From an uncultured Lachnospiraceae bacterium (GTDB lineage Bacteria; Bacillota; Clostridia; Lachnospirales; Lachnospiraceae), in the NCBI GenBank assembly GCA_905233835.1, contig CAJOGB010000023.1:3785-16894 (forward strand): a stretch of 13,110 bases of DNA. Reading direction: 5' to 3'. Shown here in pieces: positions 7,189 through 13,110 of the stretch (position 1 is the stretch's first letter; each line of letters starts with the position of its first letter). Below the pieces are notes generated by a model, which saw only the letters and a program-made list of their open reading frames with translations, was not told the origin of the DNA and made no database searches. The translations under genes and the position numbers were made by a program.

Positions 7189-7677
7189 ATGTTAAATCAG
7201 GAAAGAGTTCGCCATATGACACATATGGCCATGAAAGAAAAAGAACTTTCCACGGAATATATGGCCGTTGTAAATACAACCAAGAAGGACTTTTTGTCCA
7301 TGCATGCCACCAAGGCATTTATCTTGGGAACCATTACCTACGTGTTTATTTATTTTTTGGTTGTATATGCGCTGTTTCATACATTGCTGGGAAACCTGGA
7401 TAAACTGGTAGTTGTTATGTTGATTCTAATCGGAATCCTTGGTTATTTGATGTACCTATATGTATTTATGGGCAGTCAAAAGCGGGCGGCAAAAGAACGA
7501 TATCGCATCGGAAAAGCGGCATTGAAAGAACGCATTGAGGATTGGGATATCTTAGAGGAGATGTATATCAGAGAAGAGGAAAGTAAATCCCCCACCATGG
7601 TGATGGAGAATCTTTCCGAGTATCTTCCGGTGGAAGAAGCGAGGGATATGGATAAAGGAGACAGTACAAAACTATGA
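7189..7677 (+). CDS. Small two-helix membrane protein, first gene of the cdaA operon
   Basis: This is a 162-residue protein of unrecognised family. About 42 polar residues come first, then a membrane helix (about 43-67, AFILGTITYVFIYFLVVYAL), a short loop, and a second helix (about 72-95, KLVVVMLILIGILGYLMYLY). A long basic-then-acidic cytosolic helix follows (SQKRAAKERYRIGKAALKER ... EEMYIREEE), so both ends should face the cytosol. The charged tail could be coiled coil and bind partners. The ATG at 7189 has GGGGTAGGA upstream. Its stop overlaps the next start by four bases (ATGA), so production is coupled to the next membrane protein. I do not recognise a function; proximity to cdaA suggests membrane or envelope homeostasis. 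Confidence 0.8.
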   Translation: MLNQERVRHMTHMAMKEKELSTEYMAVVNTTKKDFLSMHATKAFILGTITYVFIYFLVVYALFHTLLGNLDKLVVVMLILIGILGYLMYLYVFMGSQKRAAKERYRIGKAALKERIEDWDILEEMYIREEESKSPTMVMENLSEYLPVEEARDMDKGDSTKL

Positions 7678-8663
7678 CGTCAAGAATACAGTTAAGAGAT
7701 GACTTACGCAGATTTTTGTCTCAGAACGATCGATATATCAAACGTGTGTTAAAAGGTATTGCGGCTTTTGCTTCGTTTATGATTATTAATTCCAATTTCG
7801 GTTATTCGTCAGTGTTGTCAAGTCTTTGGCTCCCTCTGGCGATAGCGATTTTGTGCGCCTTTATACCGGCCAGCGCATTGTCCTTGGTGGTGATTGTGTA
7901 TTTACTCATTCATTTGGCATCACTGCAGGCGGACATTGCATTTGTGGCAGCGCTTCTTTTCGGCGTGGCATATGTATTTACGAATATTTATCAGGGAAAG
8001 ATTTATTATAACGTTATCGGTATTCCTTTGGGATATCATATTCGAATACCTTATGTCTTCCCGATTCAAAGTGCGCTTTTAGGAAAAGCCAACGAAGTGA
8101 TTACCGTGATTTGCGGTAGTGTAATCGCTTATTATTTAAAGAGCGTAAAGGAACATGCAGCGCAGATTATCGATAATCAGTCCAATATTTCCGTGTCGGA
8201 TATTTTGATGGCGGGTATGCTTTCAAACACCTTGTTTTATGTGTTTATGACCGCCATGATCGCGGCGTTTTTGGTAACCTATGTTTTGCGTTGCTCCACG
8301 ATTTCCAATGCTTGGATTTTAGGATCCGTAGCGGGAGTCAGTGTGGAGTTTGTAATTCTTTTGGCAGGATATTTGATTTTAAACCGCAGCAGTCAGATTC
8401 TGTTTTTGATTTTCGGAAATGTGATTGCGCTTATTGTTGCTTTTGTGACGAATTATTTGTTCTTCGATTTGGATTACTCCCGAACGGAGAAGGTGCAGTT
8501 TGAGGACGACGATTATTATTACTATGTCACCGCTGTTCCGAAGGTGAAAATCGAAAAAGAAGCAAAAGAGATTAAAAAGATTACGGAGGGAAATCCGTCT
8601 GCGCGAAATGCGAAGATGAATTTTGCTGAAGAAGAGGGAAAGGATGTGAAAGAGGTTGAGTAG
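7674..8663 (+). CDS. Polytopic membrane protein immediately upstream of cdaA
   Basis: This 329-residue protein has about seven or eight hydrophobic segments. They lie near residues 26-40, 49-65, 68-84, 88-104, 141-157, 188-206, 214-235 and 241-266. A cytosolic C-terminal tail carries a striking FEDDDYYYYVTAVPKVKIEK stretch (276-295) and then a Lys/Glu-rich end. I do not assign a named family. There are no ATP-binding motifs and no obvious transporter signature. It overlaps the previous gene by four bases (start) and the likely cdaA start by eight bases (end), so the three are tightly coupled. I recall, without being able to check, similar proteins next to cdaA in other Lachnospiraceae. Guilt by association points to the c-di-AMP synthesis complex or cell-wall control; this is inference. 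Confidence 0.8.
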   Translation: MTSRIQLRDDLRRFLSQNDRYIKRVLKGIAAFASFMIINSNFGYSSVLSSLWLPLAIAILCAFIPASALSLVVIVYLLIHLASLQADIAFVAALLFGVAYVFTNIYQGKIYYNVIGIPLGYHIRIPYVFPIQSALLGKANEVITVICGSVIAYYLKSVKEHAAQIIDNQSNISVSDILMAGMLSNTLFYVFMTAMIAAFLVTYVLRCSTISNAWILGSVAGVSVEFVILLAGYLILNRSSQILFLIFGNVIALIVAFVTNYLFFDLDYSRTEKVQFEDDDYYYYVTAVPKVKIEKEAKEIKKITEGNPSARNAKMNFAEEEGKDVKEVE

Positions 8664-9546
8664 TTATTTCGCAAAATTTGATAATATCATGAGCGACTAC
8701 TTCAACTTTGGCTTGCCGACGGTCCATGTTACCGATGTCATTGAAATGATTATCATCGCGATTTTCATTTATTACATCTTGGCTTGGATAAAGGATACGA
8801 GAGCCGGAATGTTGTTAAAAGGTATTATCGTTATTATTGCCTTTTTCATTGTTGCGTCTATCTTCCAAATGAATACGATTCTTTGGTTGGGCGAGAAGCT
8901 AATCAGTGCGGGACTTATTGCATTGATCGTCGTTTTCCAGCCGGAGCTTCGAAACGCATTGGAAAAGTTGGGACGATCCAGTTTGCTAAATCGGATGCTG
9001 CCCTTTGCCTTCGGACGAAACAGCTCCTTTCGGTTTTCCGATGTTACTTTAAACGATATTGTAAAAGCCTGCTTTGAAATGGGCGCGGTTAAGACCGGAG
9101 CACTTATCGTAATCGAACAAAATGCACAGCTTATCGATTATGAACGTACCGGAATACCGCTGGATGCCATTCTTACAAGACAACTTCTTATCAATATTTT
9201 TGAAAAGAATACACCTCTTCATGACGGTGCCATTATTGTTCGAGGAAACAGAATCGTTTCTGCGACCTGCTATCTTCCTCTTACGGATTCCACTTATTTA
9301 AGTAAGGATTTGGGAACCAGACATCGTGCGGCAGTGGGAGCCAGCGAGGCCAGCGACGCACTTATCATCGTGGTTTCCGAGGAAACGGGAAAAGTTTCTG
9401 TGGCAAAAGAAGGCCGTTTGATTCGCGATGTCAGCAGAGAGGGCTTAAGTGATATTCTAAGACACTTGCAAGATCCGGAGAATAAGTTTAAAGACTCCGA
9501 AAAACTTCTTGCCCGTATGGGAAGGAGGATTCGAAATGAAAAATAA
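8656..9546 (+). CDS. cdaA: Membrane diadenylate cyclase CdaA (c-di-AMP synthase)
   Basis: CdaA makes cyclic di-AMP from two ATP at the inner face of the membrane; c-di-AMP controls potassium and osmolyte transport and wall homeostasis in Firmicutes. Three N-terminal membrane helices are visible (about 28-46, 55-71 and 84-97). The DAC domain follows, with D190-G191-A192 in TPLHDGAIIV and R222-H223-R224 in GTRHRAAVG. Both catalytic motifs are intact. The conserved VFQPELRNALEKLGR segment links membrane and catalytic parts. With a TTG start at 8656 the protein has 296 residues and overlaps the previous gene by eight bases. An ATG at 8689 (285 residues) is the alternative, but it has no visible ribosome site, while GGAAAGG lies about 12 bases before the TTG. 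The start is therefore uncertain. The cdaR start lies inside the last codons. Confidence 0.96.
   Translation: MSSYFAKFDNIMSDYFNFGLPTVHVTDVIEMIIIAIFIYYILAWIKDTRAGMLLKGIIVIIAFFIVASIFQMNTILWLGEKLISAGLIALIVVFQPELRNALEKLGRSSLLNRMLPFAFGRNSSFRFSDVTLNDIVKACFEMGAVKTGALIVIEQNAQLIDYERTGIPLDAILTRQLLINIFEKNTPLHDGAIIVRGNRIVSATCYLPLTDSTYLSKDLGTRHRAAVGASEASDALIIVVSEETGKVSVAKEGRLIRDVSREGLSDILRHLQDPENKFKDSEKLLARMGRRIRNEK
9522..9528 (+). promoter_or_regulatory. Ribosome binding site that fixes the cdaR start
   Basis: AAGGAGG lies 7 bases before the ATG at 9536, inside the end of cdaA. It excludes the upstream in-frame TTG at 9509 as the start. Confidence 0.9.
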
Positions 9547-10816
9547 GATTTTGCATGCGATTTTCAATAATTTCGGATTAAAGATTTTAGCGGTTATTTT
9601 TTCCGTTATTTTATGGTTTATTGTCGTTAACGTTGACAACCCGGCTCAGACAAGAACCTTTACCGTGATGGTAAAAGTTACCAATGAAGAGGTGCTTACG
9701 GAACAGGGCAAGTATTACACCATACCGGATAATGCAAATACCGTTACCTTCCGTGTTAGTGCTAGGCGAACCGTTATGGAACAACTGACCAGTTCCGATT
9801 TTACGGCGGAAGCGGATTTGGCGGATCTTGAAAATGATGCGCGAATTCCCATTACCATTACACCGAACCGACATGCGTCTTCTGTGACCATCGTTGGAAA
9901 TACCAAGTATTTGTACGTGGATATCGGTGAACGGATGACTTCGAAGTTTATCATTTCCGGCAAGGCTACCGGCGATGTGGCGGAAGGTTATAAAGTAGAA
10001 AGTGTTGAAGTGACACCGAATGTGATTTCCGTTAACGGACCTGCAGAAAAGGTTTCTCAAATCGGTTCCGTGGTTGCTTATTGCGACGTATCCGGATCCT
10101 CCTCCACGCATTCCGAAAGTGTGGTTCCCACTGTACTGGATACGGAGGGAAAAGAAATGGATACCACCGATCTTGAAATCAGTGAGAGCACCGTTAATGT
10201 TACCGTTCGATTTGCAAACATAAAAACGGTTCCGATTGTGCTTGAAAGCACGGAAACCGCGGAGGGAGTTGCCTTAAACGGTGTGACCATTACACCGGAC
10301 AGTTTGGAGATTATCGGAGATGCCAATGTACTAAATTCTGTTTCTCAGATTGTGATTCCGAAAACCGCCATTGATGTGAGTCAGTTAAACTCCGACGTGG
10401 AGACGGAAGTGGATGTGGCTTCTTATTTACCTGAGGGTGTCAGCGTTGAAAACTCCACCAGCACCAAGGTGACGGTTCACGTGGATATAACGGTTACAAA
10501 GAGTGCTTCCTTTGATGTTCCAACATCAAACATTGCAATCAACGGATTACATGATTCTTTGAATGCAAGTATTTCCGGAAGTACCATTCGCGTAGCGGTT
10601 TCCGGTGAAGAAAGTGCCTTATCGACGCTAAAAGCCGGAGATATTTCAGGAACCATCGATGCGTCAAAGATTACAAGTGCGGGTACTTATAACGTAAATG
10701 TTTTGTTTTCCACAAACGGTGATTTTAGTATTTCCGATGAGTTGGCAACCATAGTGGTGACTTCAACAAAGAAAAACACGACGAATTCCACAAATACAAC
10801 AAATCCGTCAGATTAG
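9536..10816 (+). CDS. cdaR: CdaR, YbbR-domain regulator of CdaA
   Basis: This 426-residue protein has one N-terminal membrane helix (about 14-32, LKILAVIFSVILWFIVVN) and a long extracytoplasmic part made of YbbR-type beta repeats. Four repeats can be placed at about residues 45-125, 130-218, 222-315 and 318-410, with characteristic steps such as VEVTPNVISVNGPAE and VTITPDSLEIIGDA. A Thr/Asn-rich tail ends the protein. CdaR (YbbR) interacts with CdaA and tunes its cyclase activity in Bacillus and Listeria. The gene overlaps cdaA by 11 bases, as expected for a complex. In Bacilli glmM normally follows; here an HPr gene does. Confidence 0.93.
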   Translation: MKNKILHAIFNNFGLKILAVIFSVILWFIVVNVDNPAQTRTFTVMVKVTNEEVLTEQGKYYTIPDNANTVTFRVSARRTVMEQLTSSDFTAEADLADLENDARIPITITPNRHASSVTIVGNTKYLYVDIGERMTSKFIISGKATGDVAEGYKVESVEVTPNVISVNGPAEKVSQIGSVVAYCDVSGSSSTHSESVVPTVLDTEGKEMDTTDLEISESTVNVTVRFANIKTVPIVLESTETAEGVALNGVTITPDSLEIIGDANVLNSVSQIVIPKTAIDVSQLNSDVETEVDVASYLPEGVSVENSTSTKVTVHVDITVTKSASFDVPTSNIAINGLHDSLNASISGSTIRVAVSGEESALSTLKAGDISGTIDASKITSAGTYNVNVLFSTNGDFSISDELATIVVTSTKKNTTNSTNTTNPSD

Positions 10817-10826
10817 AGGCAAGGAT

Positions 10827-11099
10827 ATGGTTAGTGAAAAAATAGTGGTGGCAAATCCGTCCGGATTTCATCTTCGGCCGGCGGGAATATTTTGCGACAC
10901 CGCCATGGGATTTACATCTCATATCGTTTTTAAATACAAAGGCGGTTCCGAGGCCAATGCCAAAAGCGTCTTAAGTGTCTTGGGAGCCTGCATCAGAAAC
11001 GGTGACGAGATTGAAATTTGCTGTGACGGAGAAGATGAGAAAGAAGCACTAAAGACCATGATTGATTTGGTAAAGAGCGGCTTCGGGGAAAAGATTTAA
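10827..11099 (+). CDS. HPr family phosphocarrier protein
   Basis: This 90-residue cytosolic protein matches the size and pattern of HPr, the phosphate-relay protein of the sugar phosphotransferase system. The phosphorylated His is present at residue 15 in SGFHLRPAG, with R17 alongside. Residue 16 is Leu where classical HPr has Ala. A Ser equivalent to Ser46, the HPr kinase site, appears as S47 in NAKSVLSVLGA. The match around both sites supports a phosphorylatable protein, perhaps a regulatory HPr paralogue, since no other PTS gene is present in the window. It starts 10 bases after cdaR, with AGAGG as ribosome site, so it belongs to the cdaA operon. Whether it is the main PtsH or a second copy cannot be decided here. 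Confidence 0.88.
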   Translation: MVSEKIVVANPSGFHLRPAGIFCDTAMGFTSHIVFKYKGGSEANAKSVLSVLGACIRNGDEIEICCDGEDEKEALKTMIDLVKSGFGEKI

Positions 11100-11138
11100 A
11101 GAGAAAAGAAAAAAATACTAATATAAGGAGACATTGAC

Positions 11139-12798
11139 ATGTTAGACTACAAGCGTTACAGGAGAAATCCTGTTGTGGACTTTAAAGAACGAACTTGGCC
11201 CAATAAGGAGATTGAAAAAGCTCCCGTTTGGTGCAGCGTAGATTTGCGAGACGGAAATCAAGCGCTCATTGAGCCCATGAATGTGGACGAAAAAATGGAG
11301 ATGTTTGATCTTTTGATTAAGCTTGGTTTTAAGGAAATTGAAATCGGATTTCCGGCAGCCAGCCAGATTGAGTTTGATTTTTTAAGACGCTTGGTTGCGG
11401 AAAATAAGATTCCGGATGATGTAAAGGTACAGGTGTTATCCCAGTGTCGAAAAGAGTTAATTGACCGTACCTACGAAGCCATTCAGGGAATTAAAAATGT
11501 GGTCTTTCATATTTATAATTCCACTTCTACTTTGCAAAGAGATGTGGTTTTCAATATGAGCGAGGATGAAATTGTTCAAATCGCCATCGACGGAACTCGC
11601 ATGGTCAAAGAAGGACTTCATAAGTATGACGGAAATCTTCAGTTGGAATATTCACCGGAGAGCTTTTCCGGAACGGAAGTGGAGTTTTCTGCCAGAATTT
11701 GTAACGCTGTGGCAAAGGAATGGAATCATGCCACAGACTCTCCCATTATTTTTAATCTTCCAAACACCGTGGAGATGAATACACCGAATGTCTATGCAGA
11801 TCAGGTGGAATGGGTATCCAACCACATCGAAGACAGAGAAAATACGATCATCAGTATTCATCCTCATAATGACAGAGGCTGCGGTGTGGCTTGTACCGAA
11901 CTGGCACTTTTGGCCGGAGCCGATCGTGTGGAAGGAACGCTTCTTGGAAACGGTGAGCGTACCGGAAACGTAGATATCCTTACTGTGGCTTATAATATGT
12001 TCTCTCAGGGAATTGACCCTGAGCTTCATATTGAGAATATAAACGAAATAGTTGACGTTTATGAAAGATGTTGTAAAATGGATGTCGACTTGCGTCATCC
12101 CTATGCGGGAAAATTAGTCTTTACCGCATTCTCCGGATCCCATCAGGATGCCATTAATAAAGGCGTTAAGGCGATGAAGGAGAGAAAAAGCGAGATTTGG
12201 CAGGTGCCCTATTTACCTATCGATCCTGCGGATATCGGACGAAAATATGAGCCGGTGGTTCGTATTAACAGTCAGTCCGGCAAGGGCGGAGTTGCCTTTG
12301 TTATGGATACGGTATATGCAAAGAGAATTTGCGGATGTGATTCAGTATATTTCCGAGCGGGAAGGTGGGGAAGTAAAACCCGAAACCATCATGGCTTCCT
12401 TTAAAAAGGAATATATTGACGCAAAGGATCCCTATCAGTTAATCTTTGTGGACATCGATGACAATACAGGGGATGATGATACCCATGTGGCATTGGATTT
12501 CTCTTATCGCGGAGAAACCTTCCATTCCGAAGCGGATGGTAACGGCCCTATCGATGCTGTAAAAATCGCGATTAAACAGTGCGTTCCCGAGATGGAATTT
12601 AGCGTTCAGGATTATTCCGAACACTCTCTCGGCGTAGGCAGTCATGCAAAAGCTGCCGCATATATAGAAATGGAAGATCCACGTACCGGTAATCATACCT
12701 TTGGTGTGGGTATTTCCTCCAACATTACCAGAGCATCCATTCGTGGTATCTTTTCTGCGATGAACCGTCTGGTGAAATTATCACAGGAGTATGTGTAG
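11139..12798 (+). pseudogene. leuA: leuA, 2-isopropylmalate synthase, interrupted by a frameshift near 12312-12318
   Basis: The enzyme condenses acetyl-CoA with 2-oxoisovalerate, the first committed step to leucine. The N-terminal TIM-barrel part reads cleanly from the ATG at 11139 (site AAGGAGA at 11125-11131). It carries the metal and substrate motifs VDLRDGNQAL (34-43), HPHNDRG (241-247) and GNGERTGN (270-277) and then NSQSGKGGVAFVMDTVY. In that frame it then runs into unrelated residues and stops at 12404 (421 residues). The rest of the family sequence, REFADVIQYISEREGGEV and the leucine-binding dimer domain to the stop at 12796-12798, continues in the next frame from about 12316. Joining the two gives about 552 residues, and about eight residues expected between VY and MQREF are missing. 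This fits a deletion of about 23 bases. It resembles the fungal/clostridial-type LeuA of about 560 residues. A sequencing or assembly error is the alternative. Confidence 0.85.
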
Positions 12799-12799
12799 A

Positions 12800-13110
12800 A
12801 TGAAGAAGATTTTGTTAACCGGCTGTAACGGCCAATTGGGAAGAGCAATTCAAAAAGAGTACGGCTCCGAAGCAGATTTCATCCGTACCGACATGATTGA
12901 GGGTGAAGGAATCACCATCTTGGATATTTCCGATGTAGATGCAGTAATGTCCATCTGTAAAAAGGAGAAACCGGATGTCATCATTAACTGTGCGGCTTAT
13001 ACCAACGTAGACGGCTGCGAAGTAAATGAAGACTTGGCATATAAAGCAAATGCCATCGGACCGCGTAATCTTGCTATTGCCGCTACGGAAGTTGGAGCAA
13101 AGTTAATCCA
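12800..13110 (+). CDS. rfbD: dTDP-4-dehydrorhamnose reductase, N-terminal part (3' end outside window)
   Basis: About 103 codons are visible before the window ends. The N-terminus MKKILLTGCNGQLGRAI contains the GxxGxxG dinucleotide-binding loop of an extended short-chain dehydrogenase. INCAAYTNVDGCEVNEDLAY (about 72-91) and KANAIGPRNLAIAA (92-105) are typical of RmlD/RfbD. The enzyme makes dTDP-L-rhamnose, a precursor for wall glycans. The ATG is one base after the leuA stop, with AGGAG at 12785-12789 inside the end of leuA, so the two genes are in one transcription unit. Nothing in the visible part is broken. The call would be confirmed by the missing YxxxK catalytic motif, which lies beyond the window edge. 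Confidence 0.9.
   Translation, partial: MKKILLTGCNGQLGRAIQKEYGSEADFIRTDMIEGEGITILDISDVDAVMSICKKEKPDVIINCAAYTNVDGCEVNEDLAYKANAIGPRNLAIAATEVGAKLI

Noticed and set aside
9611..10111. 166-codon antisense frame inside cdaR
   Set aside because: It lies wholly within a well-supported gene and shows no recognisable protein features.
11116..11124. TACTAATAT as a -10 element for leuA
   Set aside because: It ends directly against the ribosome binding site, so a transcript starting there would lack the site. leuA is more likely read from upstream.
11100..11138. T-box or leader-peptide attenuator before leuA
   Set aside because: The gap is only 39 bases, without a hairpin or Leu-rich leader frame.
12247..12315. 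A separate start at 12247 for a second, independent gene encoding the LeuA C-terminal part
   Set aside because: The first 23 residues from that ATG are the out-of-frame reading of conserved leuA codons (NSQSGKGG region), and no ribosome site precedes it. The segment is the continuation of leuA, not a new gene.
12305..12325. Programmed ribosomal frameshifting in leuA
   Set aside because: No slippery heptamer of the X-XXY-YYZ type, no clear downstream pseudoknot, and about eight expected residues are missing, which frameshifting alone would not explain.
1..13110. CRISPR arrays, insertion sequences, tRNA or rRNA genes, phage genes
   Set aside because: Looked for regular spaced repeats, transposase motifs with inverted ends, and cloverleaf-like sequences; none could be supported.

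Overview
The window looks like chromosomal DNA from a low-to-moderate-GC Clostridia bacterium, most likely a Lachnospiraceae. This rests on gene content and lipoprotein and ribosome-binding-site style, not on any database search. Supporting points are the DUF4956 plus Cthe_2159-type lipoprotein pair, RecD2, a comF-yvyF pair, a cdaA-cdaR (c-di-AMP) operon, an HPr protein and a fungal/clostridial-type leuA followed by rfbD. No phage, insertion sequence, CRISPR, tRNA or rRNA was seen.

Layout: (1) 2-2066, + strand: the 3' end of a DUF4956 membrane protein gene, overlapping a beta-helix carbohydrate-binding lipoprotein gene; a strong intrinsic terminator follows. (2) 2176-4413, +: recD2, a complete SF1B DNA helicase gene, closed by a perfect 32-bp palindrome that probably terminates transcription in both directions. 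(3) 4464-5822, -: an orphan ABC-type substrate-binding lipoprotein (PF04392-like) with an unusual acidic/lysine-rich insert; it is convergent with recD2 and divergent from comF. (4) 5964-7081, +: comF and yvyF, a synteny known from the Bacillus late-competence/flagellar region but here without flgM; an intrinsic terminator follows. (5) 7189-11099, +: a tightly packed operon of two uncharacterised membrane proteins, cdaA, cdaR and an HPr-family protein. (6) 11139-13110, +: leuA, which is broken by a frameshift, then the start of rfbD/rmlD, which runs off the window.

How the parts work together: CdaA is the membrane diadenylate cyclase and CdaR its YbbR-domain regulator. The two membrane proteins encoded immediately upstream overlap each other and cdaA, so they are candidates for extra members of the c-di-AMP synthesis complex. 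The glmM gene usually found after cdaR in Bacilli is absent; an HPr gene sits there instead, followed by leucine biosynthesis. The most concrete anomaly is leuA. Its N-terminal catalytic part and C-terminal regulatory part lie in different frames, and the junction near 12312-12318 appears to lack about eight residues that the family normally has. This is best explained by a deletion of roughly 23 bp, or by an assembly error. I saw no convincing wholly new defence or mobile system; the best candidate for something undescribed is the pair of membrane proteins attached to cdaA.
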